From Mikania micrantha (taxonomy: Eukaryota > Streptophyta > Magnoliopsida > Asterales > Asteraceae): 64,000 nucleotides of DNA. The notes beneath the pieces are model-generated. The model was given only the letters and a program-made list of their open reading frames with translations. It was not told where the DNA came from and ran no database searches. The translations under genes were made by a program, and so were the position numbers. The stretch is from positions 25,181,415 through 25,245,414 of the forward strand of contig CM018694.1 of NCBI GenBank assembly GCA_009363875.1, given 5' to 3'. Below are positions 31,621 to 43,321 of the stretch, piece after piece (position 1 is the first letter of the stretch; the number at the start of each line of letters is the position of its first letter).

Positions 31621-34600
31621 ATGCCGCCTCGCCGTCACAACGAAGATGACTCGAACAATGGGGAAGCTAACAACGGTAATGCCAACTCCGGCATACAAGA
31701 GTTAGCCACACTTATCTCTGGATTGGTGAGCCAACTGACTCAGGCTAACCAGAATGCTAACCAGAACCGAGGTGGTGCAAACCAGACAACTTGCACATTC
31801 AAACACTTCAATTCCTGTAATCCCCTAAAATTTACGGGTGCTGAATCGGCCACTGGTCTGCTGCAGTGGTTTGAGAGTATGGAGAACACCTTCATCAACA
31901 GCGAATGTCCCGAGAATCTGAAAGTTCGCTATGCCACCAGTGTTTTCCAGAAGAGAGCACTAACTTGGTGGAATGGGGAAAAGCGAACTAGGGGAGTGGA
32001 TGCTGCCTTAGCACTGACATGGACAGAGGTCAAGACTCTGATGACCACTGAATTCTGTCCTAGAAGCGAGATGAGGAAACTGGAGACTGAGTTCTGGGAA
32101 CTCAAACAAGATAGTGGCAAGAACGTCATCTATAATACTCAGTTTCATGAGTATAGCTTACTAGTACCTCATCTGGTGACACCTTTGGAGAGAGCAATTG
32201 AAAAGTATATCGGTGGACTGCCGGTACAAATTCAGGATACAGTCTACGGGAGCAATCCCAAAACACTTGAGGCTGCGATCCGATTATCTGCAACTCTTAC
32301 TGATAATCACGTGAGGAATGGAACTCTTACCCGGAAGGGATACAAAAAGACTGACACCAAGACTGCTGCAAAGGAAGTCAAAACTGAAGTCAAGTCTGAA
32401 GCTGCTAGCTCATCCAAAAGCAGCAACAAGAAGAGAAAGAATAGGAACTTCATGGTCACTGTACCTGCTGCGAAGTCTGCGCAGCAATCATCCAATAACT
32501 CTACTGCAAGGAATTACACTGGGAACACTCCCCAATGTAATACTTGCAGGTATCATCACGCACCTAACTTGCCATGTCGCGTCTGCAACAACTGTGGCAA
32601 GTTTGGGCACTATGCTAATGTTTGTCGGAGTACACTGCAAGCACAAAGGATGCAACATGCACTGCTTGCACTGCCAGCTCCTCATGCACAACCTATACCA
32701 GCTGTACCCGTTCGCCAGGTACCTCAGGCACAGGCAAGAGCCTGTTATGAGTGTGGTGAAGTGGGTCACTTCAGGAATCAATGCCCAAAGTTGACCGGGA
32801 ATAACCAGAGGGTGGCAAGAGGCCGGGCTTTTCAACTGAATGCTCCAGCTGCTCAAGCCAACCAGGATGTGGTCAACGGTACATTTCTGATCAACCACTC
32901 TTATGCATCTGTCTTATTTGATTCTGGTGCCGATAGGAGTTTCGTTTCATATGATTTTGAATGCTTGCTTGGTAGAACACGTACATATTTAGATAAACCG
33001 TTCAATGTGGAAGTGGCTGACGGAAACACTATTGATATTGACACTATTATCGTTGGATGTACGGTGAACTTAAATGATCACGTTTTCCCAATTGATCTTG
33101 TACCTATGAATCTTGGTAGCTTCGATGTTATCATAGGCATGGATTGGTTAGCCACTCACAAAGCGGAGATTGTATGCCATGAAAAGTATATTCGTATTCC
33201 CTTACCTTCGGGTGAAACTTTGAGAATATTTGGAGAAACTGCTAGTAAAGGTCATAAGCTAATGTCATGCACTAAAGCACACAAGTACCTTAGAAAGAAA
33301 TGTATAGCATTTTTAGCTCATATTGTGGAGAAGAAAGAGAAAGGAAAGAAGATAGAAGATGTTCCAGTGATACGAGATTTCCCAGGAGTCTTTCCAGACG
33401 ATTTGTCGGGTCTTCCACCAGAACGCCAAGTAGAGTTTCGAATCGACTTAGTACCTGGTGCGAACCCAGTCGCCAAAGCTCCCTATAGACTTGCACCTTC
33501 AGAGTTGCAAGAATTGGCGAGCCAGTTGCAAGAACTGACTGATAAAGGATTTATTCGCCTGGGCCATTCACCATGGGGTGCACCGGTCTTATTCGTCAAG
33601 AAAAAGGACGGGTCATTCCGAATGTGCATTGATTACCGCGAATTGAACAAACTCACAATTAAGAATCGATATCCACTGCCGCGCATCGATGATCTCTTCG
33701 ATCAGCTTCAAGGCTCGGCATGGTTTTCAAAGATTGATCTTAGGTCTGGGTATCATCAGCTTCGCGTACATGATGATGATATTCCCAAGACAGCTTTCAG
33801 AACAAGATATGGCCACTATGAATTTCTGGTAATGCCTTTCGGCCTTACCAATGCACCTGCGGTTTTCATGGATCTCATGAACCGTGTTTGCAGACCATAC
33901 TTGGATAAATTTGTGATTGTATTCATAGATGATATTTTGATCTACTCAAAGACTAAGGAAGAACACGAGAAACACCTTAAGTTGGTTTTGGAGATCCTAA
34001 GAGAGGAGCGACTGTATGCCAAATTCTCTAAATGTGAATTTTGGCTTAAAGAAGTTCAATTCTTGGGGCACATAGTCAACGAATACGGTGTTCATGTGGA
34101 TCCTGCAAAGATTGATGCTGTGAAGAATTGGAGTACACCGAAAACACCGACGGAGATTCGATCGTTTCTCGGACTTGCCGGTTACTATAGGCGGTTCATA
34201 TCGAATTTTTCCAGGATTGCTGTCCCTCTCACTGCTTTGACTCAGAAGAATAGGCCATACGAGTGGGGACCAAAACAAGAAGAGGCATTTCAGACTCTGA
34301 AGCAGAAACTTTGTGATGCTCCTGTCTTGACATTGCCTGATGGAAATGATGATTTTGTGGTTTATTGTGATGCATCCAACCTGGGTCTCGGTTGTGTTCT
34401 CATGCAACGGGGAAAGGTTGTGGCCTATGCATCAAGACAGCTGAAGATTCACGAGAAGAACTACACTACACACGACTTGGAACTTGGTGCAGTCGTGTTT
34501 GCTTTGAAGATATGGAGACATTATCTTTATGGCACGAAGTGTGTAGTCTTTACTGATCATAAAAGTTTGCAACATATTCTAAATCAGAAAGAGCTCAATA

Positions 34601-36183
34601 TGAGACAACGGAGATGGGTTGAACTGTTGAATGATTATGACTGTGAAATCCGTTACCATCCTGGTAAAGCGAATGTAGTAGCAGATGCGCTTAGTCGCAA
34701 AAGTCAAGTTCAGATCCATAGTGTCCGAGTGCACACTAATCTCCGTAATGATGTTCTCACAGCCCAACAACACTCATTAGCTCAAGATAATTTGAAGAAT
34801 GAGATGTCTTGCGGGGCTGAAATACTCTTGGAAACTAAGGATGACGGTTTGATGTACTATTTGAATCGGTTGTGGATACCGAACAGAGGTGATCTCAGGA
34901 TGGTGATCATGGATGAAGCTCATAAGTCTCGATATTCAATCCATCCGGGTGCTGAAAAGATGTATCAAGACCTTAGGGGCTTGTACTGGTGGCCTGGAAT
35001 GAAGAAGGACATTGCTGAGTATGTATCTAAGTGCCTTAACTGTGCCAAAGTCAAGGCAGAACACCAGCGACCTTCTGGATTGTTAATACAACCTGAAATA
35101 CCAATGTGGAAGTGGGAGAATATCTCCATGGATTTCATTACTAAACTCCCACGAACCGCAAACGGTAAAGATAGCATTTGGGTGATAGTTGATAGATTAA
35201 CAAAGTCGGCTCATTTCTTACCAATACGCGAAACTTACCCTGTGCGGAAGTTAGCTCGTATTTACATTGATGAGATCGTCAGTCGACATGGTATTCCTTT
35301 AAGTATAATATCGGATCGTGATGCCCGTTTCACAGCACGATTTTGGGAATCACTTCATGAAGCTTTTGGAACAAGACTGGATCTTAGCACTGCTTATCAT
35401 CCTCAAACGGATGGTCAAACGGAGCGAACGATTCAGACATTAGAAGACATGTTGAGAGCTTGTGTCATCGATTTTGGTGGCAATTGGGATAGCCATTTAC
35501 CATTGGTTGAGTTCTCGTATAACAACAGTTATCACGCGAGCATTGGTATGGCGCCGTTCGAAGCTCTTTATGGCAGGAAATGTCGGTCACCTATTTGTTG
35601 GACCGAGGTCGGCGACTCGCAGATCACTGGTCCTGAGATTATTCAAGAAACGACTGACAAGATCCGCCAGATCCGCAACAATCTGTTAGCTGCTCGCAGT
35701 CGACAGAAGAGCTACGCGGATAAACGAAGAAAACCTTTAGAGTTTGAAGTGGGAGATATGGTTTTACTTAAAGTGTCGCCTTGGAAAGGTGTTGTGCGAT
35801 TCGGGAAGAAAGGAAAGCTTGCTCCGCGTTATGTAGGCCCTTTTAAGATCCTCGAACGGATTGGGAAGGTTGCTTACAAATTAGAACTTCCTGATGAACT
35901 TAGTAACGTGCACCCGACGTTTCACGTGTCCAATCTAAGAAAGTGCTTAGCTGATCAGGGTCTTCAGGTACCACTCGATGACATACGCATCGATGATACC
36001 ATGCATTTTGTTGAAAGACCAGTGGAGATAATGGATCGTGAAGTTAAAAAGCTCAAACGCAGTAGAATTCCAATTGTCAAAGTACGTTGGGAATCGAAGC
36101 GGGGTCCAGAATTCACCTGGGAGCGAGAAGATCAGATGAAGCTTAAGTATCCACATTTATTTACTACGGTCACACCAAGTTGA
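31621..36183 (+). CDS. Intact gag-pol polyprotein, Tekay chromovirus
   Basis: 1520 codons without a stop. Gag core about residues 55-190 (WFESMENTF, ALTWWNGEKR). Zinc knuckles CNNCGKFGHYANVC (about 322) and CYECGEVGHFRNQC (about 375). Aspartic protease LFDSGAD at about 433-437, then GMDWL. Reverse transcriptase about 630-830, with FIDD catalytic Asp at about 770-771. RNase H with YCDAS at about 917 and TDHKSLQ. Integrase HHCC finger from about 1101 (HPGAEKMYQDL, CLNCAKVKAEH) and DDE core with Asp about 1191, Asp about 1234 and Glu about 1268. A GPF segment (RYVGPFKILERIGKVAYKL) and a C-terminal chromodomain (about 1465-1515, VKVRWESKRGPEFTWERED) place it in the chromoviruses; with its ~3.7-kb LTRs, in Del/Tekay. 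The chromodomain is thought to steer integration to heterochromatin. The protein should form the virus-like particle and perform copying and integration. Confidence 0.97.
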   Translation: MPPRRHNEDDSNNGEANNGNANSGIQELATLISGLVSQLTQANQNANQNRGGANQTTCTFKHFNSCNPLKFTGAESATGLLQWFESMENTFINSECPENLKVRYATSVFQKRALTWWNGEKRTRGVDAALALTWTEVKTLMTTEFCPRSEMRKLETEFWELKQDSGKNVIYNTQFHEYSLLVPHLVTPLERAIEKYIGGLPVQIQDTVYGSNPKTLEAAIRLSATLTDNHVRNGTLTRKGYKKTDTKTAAKEVKTEVKSEAASSSKSSNKKRKNRNFMVTVPAAKSAQQSSNNSTARNYTGNTPQCNTCRYHHAPNLPCRVCNNCGKFGHYANVCRSTLQAQRMQHALLALPAPHAQPIPAVPVRQVPQAQARACYECGEVGHFRNQCPKLTGNNQRVARGRAFQLNAPAAQANQDVVNGTFLINHSYASVLFDSGADRSFVSYDFECLLGRTRTYLDKPFNVEVADGNTIDIDTIIVGCTVNLNDHVFPIDLVPMNLGSFDVIIGMDWLATHKAEIVCHEKYIRIPLPSGETLRIFGETASKGHKLMSCTKAHKYLRKKCIAFLAHIVEKKEKGKKIEDVPVIRDFPGVFPDDLSGLPPERQVEFRIDLVPGANPVAKAPYRLAPSELQELASQLQELTDKGFIRLGHSPWGAPVLFVKKKDGSFRMCIDYRELNKLTIKNRYPLPRIDDLFDQLQGSAWFSKIDLRSGYHQLRVHDDDIPKTAFRTRYGHYEFLVMPFGLTNAPAVFMDLMNRVCRPYLDKFVIVFIDDILIYSKTKEEHEKHLKLVLEILREERLYAKFSKCEFWLKEVQFLGHIVNEYGVHVDPAKIDAVKNWSTPKTPTEIRSFLGLAGYYRRFISNFSRIAVPLTALTQKNRPYEWGPKQEEAFQTLKQKLCDAPVLTLPDGNDDFVVYCDASNLGLGCVLMQRGKVVAYASRQLKIHEKNYTTHDLELGAVVFALKIWRHYLYGTKCVVFTDHKSLQHILNQKELNMRQRRWVELLNDYDCEIRYHPGKANVVADALSRKSQVQIHSVRVHTNLRNDVLTAQQHSLAQDNLKNEMSCGAEILLETKDDGLMYYLNRLWIPNRGDLRMVIMDEAHKSRYSIHPGAEKMYQDLRGLYWWPGMKKDIAEYVSKCLNCAKVKAEHQRPSGLLIQPEIPMWKWENISMDFITKLPRTANGKDSIWVIVDRLTKSAHFLPIRETYPVRKLARIYIDEIVSRHGIPLSIISDRDARFTARFWESLHEAFGTRLDLSTAYHPQTDGQTERTIQTLEDMLRACVIDFGGNWDSHLPLVEFSYNNSYHASIGMAPFEALYGRKCRSPICWTEVGDSQITGPEIIQETTDKIRQIRNNLLAARSRQKSYADKRRKPLEFEVGDMVLLKVSPWKGVVRFGKKGKLAPRYVGPFKILERIGKVAYKLELPDELSNVHPTFHVSNLRKCLADQGLQVPLDDIRIDDTMHFVERPVEIMDREVKKLKRSRIPIVKVRWESKRGPEFTWEREDQMKLKYPHLFTTVTPS

Positions 36184-36544
36184 ATTTCGGGACGAAATTC
36201 CTTTAACTAAGGGAGACTGTAACAACACTGTACTTTCGGTTGTCCGTACGTCCGTACATCCGTACGAATGTACTGTTACGACCGGAGATTTATAATTATT
36301 AATGATTATGAAATTATTGATTCACATTACTGATATTATCACTGTACTGGTATGCATGTTATAGCACATTTATGATACGCGTAAACCACGGAAAGTTTAG
36401 TTGTGATTCAACTAAACAGACCCGTAGAGTTTATCATAGTTACTTGTTGTTGATAATGATGGATTAATGGTCTGAGAATGAAATTGGGAAGGAACTGGGA
36501 GTTTGTTAGAGTCTGGTTACTAAACATAGTCAAGGACCCATGGA

Positions 36545-36638
36545 CATGGTTTATCGAAATAGCGGTGGGACGATGGCTAGGGCAGTTGCGACTGACCCTT
36601 ACATATGCCCTATATATATGCATATTTCGGTCTATCAT
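36545..36638 (+). other. Structured motif (element A, 3' LTR)
   Basis: Same as 26733-26826 except GACGATGG in place of GACGGTGG. This copy would lie in the 3' end of the genomic transcript. Confidence 0.75.
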
Positions 36639-37733
36639 GGATGTGTCAGTGACTAGGGTTTAGTGGGTTTTGGTTTGGGAAAAATGATAATATTAAAGTT
36701 AATAAATAATGGAAATTGATTTCGCGAAGTGAGGTTACGAACATTTCTTAAATGCGAATGTGGATTCAGAAATGTTAACTTAATAATGTATTCGCATGAG
36801 TGACGATTCACACGAATATAATTATTAATGATAATATACTGAAACGACACTCCATAAATAATAAATCAAATTGAAATACGATACGAGCGTCGGATTCGCA
36901 AGGGTGACGATCTTTACGAATACGTACGCGAGTAACGCGTTTCGACGAGATAATTAAATAATATCTTACGATATTAAATTAATAAATAAAACTTAAAACG
37001 TTTATTAGGAATCACAACTTAAAATGGGTTCGAATAAATTAATTATTAAATTATTGATTTAACAAAAATAAACGGAACCGCTTATTTATATGATTTCTTA
37101 AAATTATTTTTATTACAAAGAAAACACGTTTATTTAAAAAGACTTTAAACTTGTTACGAAAAGAACCGTGTAAATTAGTAATGATTAACGCATATTAAAC
37201 AAGATTATTTTTACGAACTAAAGATGGTTTAAAATAAATTTAATTAACGAAACCTTATTATTTAAACATTTTATGTTTAAATATGTGTACGTTTAAAAAA
37301 AACCGAACATTTTATTTATTCTCATCGCGATAAAAACGAGACCGGACACGGGGAGGAGACACGCGATATATGGAAGGGATTTCCCATCTTCTTCCTCACA
37401 TTTCACAAACACACTCTCTCTCTAAACCCTCTCATTTTCTTCACCTTCACAACCATCAACTTCTCTCTACGATTACAAGCTCATTACTTGACGGAATCGC
37501 GTGATTCTTGGCCCTAAACGACCACAAGATCGAGAGGAACAAGGAAGTACAAGAAAATCACGCGTTGGAGCAGCAAGTCGAGGTAAATCTGAGCTTCTGT
37601 GTTCGGTTTTTGTTAAAGGATCGCATAGGTTAATGGTGACCAACTATTTAAAACGATTTCTATGCTTATATACTTGTTAGTCGAATTAGTTTTCATCTAT
37701 GGGAGTCATGGACGACCTGTTAACACCTAGGAC

Positions 37734-37765
<32 letters not shown>

Positions 37766-37769
37766 AGAA

Positions 37770-38205
37770 TAACAGGTTCGTGACCCAACAGAGGGCCGAA
37801 CCCTGAAACAGCATCAGCCGAACCATGGGACGCCACGAACCCTTGCTGGGTAATCTCTGGACCTACGAACCCTGTAAGGCCAGGGCCGAACTCTCCTGCT
37901 GATTAGGTGAACGAATCTAATGGTTCGCGAGTCCCATGGCAGCGAACCCTAGCCACGACCTTGGTAACTTGTACGAACCTTTTTCTGTTACTTGGCCGAA
38001 CCATGCAGGGTCTAGAAACCACGAACCCTTGTGCCACGAGCCTTCAGCCGAACCTTAGCATGCAGCTAGCCGAACCTTAGCTGAACTAGGGGTCACGAAC
38101 CTGGGGTAGTTGAGCACTATACTTGGCCGAACCACCTTATTTTCACTTTAGCCGAACCCTAACTATATTGGGCCGAACCTACTATGTTTGGACTAGAGGG
38201 TTCGC
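37770..38205 (+). repeat. Array of CGAACC words (element A, 3' LTR)
   Basis: Counterpart of 27950-28390 with almost no change. Confidence 0.85.
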
Positions 38206-40050
38206 TGCCCTCATGGGTGGTCTAACTAAAAACCGGTTAAACAAATAGGTTAAGGGCCATTGGGATCAAGAACATACGTATACACACACATATATATATA
38301 ACCATGCATGCATGTTAATCTAAGTTATTATTTTTCCTAAATTACTTAAGCTCAAATTATAAGACTTTTCATAGCCTTAACAATTGATGAAAGTAAACTA
38401 CGTAACATTGTATTGAGAGCTAAGCAAATCAAAGTAAATTAGAAGAGGTTGATTTATAAGAAATAAGCATGCATATATATGTAAGTGTGTATAAGATGAG
38501 GGTTATCATGTTAGAGAATATATACTCATAGGAATACTCATACGAAAGCACAAATTTGTGATCATCATAAAATGGTTGTAACTATCAAGTATAAACTACA
38601 TTAACAAAATCAACAATTATAAAATTGTAAGTGTTTTTAACTTAACTTAGTTTAAACAAACTAAGTGAATGAAAATATGTCTTGCATTAAAAGTAAAACG
38701 CACATAAACAGTTACTGAAATGATACACGTATACTCATAAGCCCAAAACACATATTAAATACAGGTGTTTGATTTGAGTTACATACGCGAGCGTGCATAA
38801 TACGAGAACACATATTCTAAGGAATTCAGGTGAGTTCTCATAACCTCCTTTTCTTTAAACTGTTTTGTTTTAAAACTCGGAGGTGAAGCATGTATACCGA
38901 ATTCAAATATTATTTTGATAACACAAGGCTAATACCTGTTTATCAATATGATATTCACAATATAAAATTATCATTTATTATGGATTATCTCTTATTAATT
39001 GATATCTGTGTAAACCTTGTTATTGACTTCGGTCAATAACAAAGATTACATGTATTGTCACAAACTCCGAGAATCATCGCTCTTAACTTCGGTTAATTGC
39101 TTTGATATCATGTATTGTCACGTGGATGGTTTCCACATCTGTGAATCATTGCCTTTGACTTCGGTTAAATGCTTTGACTCCATGTATTGTCACGTGGTTA
39201 GCTACCACTCCATGAATCATGTATTTAACTTATGTTAATTACATAATGATCATGTATAGTCACGAACATTATTTGAGAATATAAATGATGAGATTGGTTG
39301 ATTTGTTTGTGGATTGATTATCTATGTTTGACTATGATTATTCGTGATTGATTGGTTATGTGATTATGTGATTGTGTATGTGTTTGGTTGTTGAGTTGGG
39401 GATTTGTTGGATTATCATATACAGGTATTATTATTCTGGATTTTCTCAGAAAATCATAAGCATTTATACTTGTTTTATTTAAACTTTTTATAAACCATTT
39501 TTAAACTTAAACTTTTAAATTCATTTTATAAAACCTTTTAAGTATAAGAACTTATGATTACTCACCAACTACTTTTGTAGTTGACACTTGATTTTCTTAC
39601 ATGTTTCAGGTGATGGAGACAAGTAGGATGAAGAGGATGATCTCTTCTATTTTGGACATCATCATATAGGATCTTGGACTTAGCTAATTAACTAAAATTC
39701 TGGCGATTAGAGTTTAGTTAGTTTAGCTAATTCTTTTGTGTAATTGATGTACTTAATTCATGACGAACATGATTTTTGTGTAATTATTTTGGTTGATTGA
39801 ATGATATATGATGATTTGATTTAGATGCCCACGAGCTTTTGAACAATCTACACATCCCTCGTGGCATCCCGACGATTCCGCCGCCGGTCGGGGTGTTACA
39901 AATAACTCCTTAGTTGACCTGTTCGTCACCTGAGAAGTCATGCAAAAATAAAGTCAACACATGGTTGGTGAGTTCATGTAATTTACTAAAAATGAGTTTG
40001 AATAAACTGAATGACAACCTTAACCTCACCATTAACCACCTATACCATCC

Positions 40051-40136
40051 AATTCAGTATGCTTATATATATGGCATATGTAGGGTCGAACTTACCGCCC
40101 GCCCAGCCACCGTCCCACCACGTACCAAACCACATG
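40051..40136 (-). other. Structured motif (element B LTR, copy 1)
   Basis: Minus-strand arms GGTTTGGTACGT and GCATACTGAATT; most positions pair, with one C-A mismatch and several wobbles. Core GTGGTGGGACGGTGGC and ATATGCCATATATATA. Confidence 0.6.
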
Positions 40137-40282
40137 ATATATTGTTCCTGGTGATAATTAAGCGTTTCATCCCACTTCTTTGATTCCATAACATGTGATT
40201 CGTAGCATTTGATTACCCTGAAATGTTTACCTTGATCCCCCCATGTGACAACCTTAACCTCCTCAACGACCGCCTATGCTAT

Positions 40283-40360
40283 CCAATCAAGTACGCTTAT
40301 ATATAGAGCATATGTAGGAGACAAGCCCCAGCCACCGTCCCACCACATACCGGACTGCTT
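40283..40360 (-). other. Structured motif (element B LTR, copy 2, decayed)
   Basis: Minus-strand GGTATGTGGTGGGACGGTGGC and AAGCGTACTTG remain; the middle is shortened (about 10 bases lost) and the inner stem is not clear. Confidence 0.5.
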
Positions 40361-41589
40361 AGCATGTTGTTTTTAATGATAATTAAGTGTAACATCAGTG
40401 TCGGATGCATGCCAGAACAGTGATCGCAACAGTAAACTTGTACAGTAACTCAGGTACACATTTCGTGAAACCATGTTTATACTATTGATGCATTTGATTA
40501 ACATGAAACTATTATACGATTGTCTGAATCTGACTAAAACCTTAGGGTTTAACATGTCAGAAACATGTCAGACAACACGGTGTTGAAACATAAATACTTG
40601 ATGTGATACTACTTTGTATAAACGTATGTGAGGTTAAACAAAACGAAACTATAACGGTTATTGTTACGGAATGCTAAACCGACGAGTTATTCGTATAGGT
40701 GACGATCTGTACGAATAATTCTGATAGTTTAATGTTCTGAAATAATGACTTAACAGTAGAAAACAAGAATCAGAAAGCCAAACCATCGACGTGTTCGTTT
40801 GAATGACGATTCGAACGAATACGCGTGATGGCGACGCGACCTGACGAAACGAAAATGAAAACGAAAACGAATAACGAAATGAACGATCATAAATTCAAGG
40901 AAATATAATATTTCCTATTTTACAATTTTGAAACTCATCATAAATAAATTTAAATTAAACTATTTTACAAATTCGCGAACAAATTAAATAAAATGCGTAA
41001 AATATTCTAATTTGATAAATAAATAAATAAATGTAACGATATTTAAAATAATTTCTGATGATAATTGTATTCTAAACATTCTAAAATAATTCTTTTTATT
41101 TTATTTACAAAAAATACGCGTAACGTGCCGGATACGCGGCGAAACTACGAACCGAGCAACCGAAACGAACCCGAACACCACTCGAAGTATAAAAACCCTA
41201 AATGAACCTCCTTTCCTCATTCCACCACTCTCCACTCTCTCTCTACACTAAATTTCCGGCCATACTTCCTCTCACTAGAAAACCAAGCTTCAAACCTCAT
41301 TATCTCACTCGTTTCTCAACGAAAATCGGTGATTCTCGAACCCACACGAAGCTCTCGATGTCCTCTACATGAAAGTACAACAAATCGGAAGGTTTATCCA
41401 CTGAAATCGGAGGTATGATGCCATGTAGTTTCCAGAAATTAGGGTTTTAACACCTTAAATTGACCACACTAGTGAAACCTGGTTAAACATCCATCTAATC
41501 CAACCACACGAACTCGAGAGGCCCTATCTGCTTAGCCATAAACATGTGAGAAACCTACAGCAGCCATGGATTCGTAATGAAGATGACAA

Positions 41590-42090
41590 AGTTGCTGGTT
41601 CGTGGGCAGTCATGGCGGCCGAACCATCTAGGAACGAACCAGTGGGCACGGGCGAACCTTGCCTACCCACCGAACCCACCAGAGGGAAACGAACCCAGCA
41701 TCTTAGACGAACCAATGATGTGACCGAACCTTCTTCACGAACCCATGCAAGGTCGGCATACTGGTAGCCGAACCCCTAGCAACAGAGGCGAACCTAAACT
41801 GGTCACGAACCCCACCTCCGGCCGAACCATTCATATACACCGAACCTTCACTCGATAGGCGAACCAGGGGTGTGTCCCGAACCCATGGCCGAACCTAAAC
41901 CCAGTAGTAGCAACGAACCCGTCATGTTCAACTCTAACCGAACCTATTGCTGCTCGTTTGAGTCTATGTTGCACCGAACCCTCATGGTGATACCCGAACC
42001 CTAGGACGACGAACCTTAGTGCTTTGGCGAACCCATGCACAGTAAACCGGTGGCCGAACCGTGGTTGAGTACCCTCCAAGGTTCGCTGAT
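41590..42090 (+). repeat. Array of CGAACC words (element E)
   Basis: About twenty-four CGAACC words in 500 bp, the densest of the arrays. Open frames across it (41546-41767 plus, 42106-41831 minus) are by-products. Confidence 0.88.
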
Positions 42091-42129
42091 ATGGAATCCA
42101 AACCACCTCCTTCTCGACCGAAGGTTATA

Positions 42130-42400
42130 AGCAGCCCAACCCCATCATCGGCCCAACAGCCATTGCACTCGGCCCAAGTGGTTAGATCAGCCCGATTGGC
42201 ATTGGCCCAGTAGCATCCATTTCGTCCAGCCTAACATTTGGGCCCAATACACATTGCTTAGGCCCACTAAGTTGTGTTGGATTGCATCACATTATTCGGC
42301 CCATATAATGCCGATTGAACAATTGTAGCCCAAGGCCCAACTATGATTTGGCCCCACTAATTTGCTCAACTGATTATCGTGGCCTATCGGTTAATTGGAT
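42130..42400 (+). repeat. Array of GGCCCA words (element E)
   Basis: About ten CGGCCCA, TGGCCCA or GGGCCCA words plus partial AGCCCA, in the same order after the CGAACC array as in the solo LTR. Confidence 0.75.
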
Positions 42401-42599
42401 TAAAGCCCATTTGGCCAATGAGCTTAATTCGACTCAAGGGGTGGGAGTTGACCCAATAATTAACCATACAAACAAATTGGGCTACTTACATACATTCGAC
42501 CCAACACGAGACCCACAAGGTTTAAGTGTCAATTATACAAAAAGTGTTAACCTCATTATGAGACAAATGGGGTGATTAAGAGACAAAAGTCTATAACAT

Positions 42600-43321
42600 T
42601 TAATTTACAAACCTAAGTTATACTTAAAAGTTTGCCTTGTCATTATAGTAAATTAAATGGCAATATAAGGACAATCACCCAACAAAATAACTTAAACCTA
42701 GTGGGATATATGGATATATTCGGGTTATTCGAACTATGTACAGATGTTACACTTTTCATTTAGGTCAGATTATAGAAAACCTATTTATTTGGTTCAATTC
42801 AGATATATGGATATATTCGGGTTATTCGAATATATTCGGGTTATTCGAATATATTCGAATATGATCCGAAACCTAATTCGGATAGATTTGGATCGGATAG
42901 GATGATCTCTAATTCGGATCGGTATGGGTTTAGGATAGAGACACAAAAGTTTCAAATATGAATAATTCAATCCAACTAAACAGAAAAACCCGTTATCCGA
43001 TCTTATAAACAACATTGTTGATTGAGGTATAGTAAGACCAGCCCTATTCATGATATAATTGTTTGGTTGTTCGGCCATATAACTAAAAGTAATAAAATTA
43101 AGTCATTAAATTGGGCAATCAAGTTGCTAGACCAATCCTTGGTTGGTTATTTTTTTATTATCTTAGATTTCAATTTACACATGACAAATACTAATTGGTT
43201 CATTTATTAGTTTGGATTGGTTGTGAATAAGAGTGAAAAAATTGAGTTTGTTTGGTTGTGTATATGGAGCAAAGAGAAATTAATTGTTTAGTGAATAATA
43301 TAGGTTGGTTGGTTGTGAATA
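42600..43321. other. AT-rich spacer with ATTCGG-word low complexity
   Basis: GGATATATTCGGGTTATTCG repeats at 42700-42860 and ATTCGGATAGATTTGGATCGG at 42870-42920. No gene recognised. Confidence 0.55.

Larger units (their letters stand above)
26406..39900 (+). mobile_element. Complete Del/Tekay chromovirus (element A), recent insertion
   Basis: 13,495 bp with two long LTRs (26406-30078 and 36218-39900), a Met-tRNA primer site, an intact gag-pol, a polypurine tract (AACTAAGGGAGAC, 36206-36217 region) and a perfect 5-bp target duplication AATAA at 26401-26405 and 39901-39905. It lies inside the 5' LTR of element B. By eye the LTRs differ by about 13 substitutions, a (ATG)n length change of 9 bp and one T-run indel, so divergence is near 0.35%. 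At a commonly used plant rate of 1.3e-8 per site per year this means about 0.1-0.2 million years (inference). All domains are intact, so it may be autonomous. Confidence 0.95.
36218..39900 (+). repeat. 3' LTR of element A
   Basis: 3683 bp, TGTAACAACACTGT to GGGGTGTTACA, preceded by the purine-rich AACTAAGGGAGAC. It repeats every part of the 5' LTR, with three more ATG units (about 37733). It ends at the AATAA target duplicate. Confidence 0.95.
39901..40387 (-). repeat. 5' LTR of element B, distal piece
   Basis: Continues the LTR cut at 26405 after the AATAA duplicate. It carries the acceptor-like site TTCTCAG|GTGACG (minus, near 39932) and two structured motifs. It ends abruptly at 40387, where a plus-oriented LTR start follows. 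Compared with the 4.67-kb solo LTR, the whole 5' two-thirds is absent in this orientation. Confidence 0.8.
40388..42600 (+). repeat. LTR 5' part of element E, plus orientation, 3' end lost
   Basis: Starts TGTAACATCAGTGTCGG at 40388 and aligns with the 5' part of the solo LTR read from 7242 downward (AGTAACTCAGGTAC, TTCGTATAGGTGACGATC). TATA box GAAGTATAAAAACCC is near 41188, with a CT-rich leader and GGAG|GTATGATG near 41411. Then come a CGAACC array (41590-42090) and a GGCCCA array (42130-42400). Similarity fades near 42600 and no LTR 3' end or internal region follows. Confidence 0.75.

Noticed and set aside
32318..32794. 158-codon frame overlapping gag of element A
   Set aside because: Shadow frame over the intact gag-pol; no motif.
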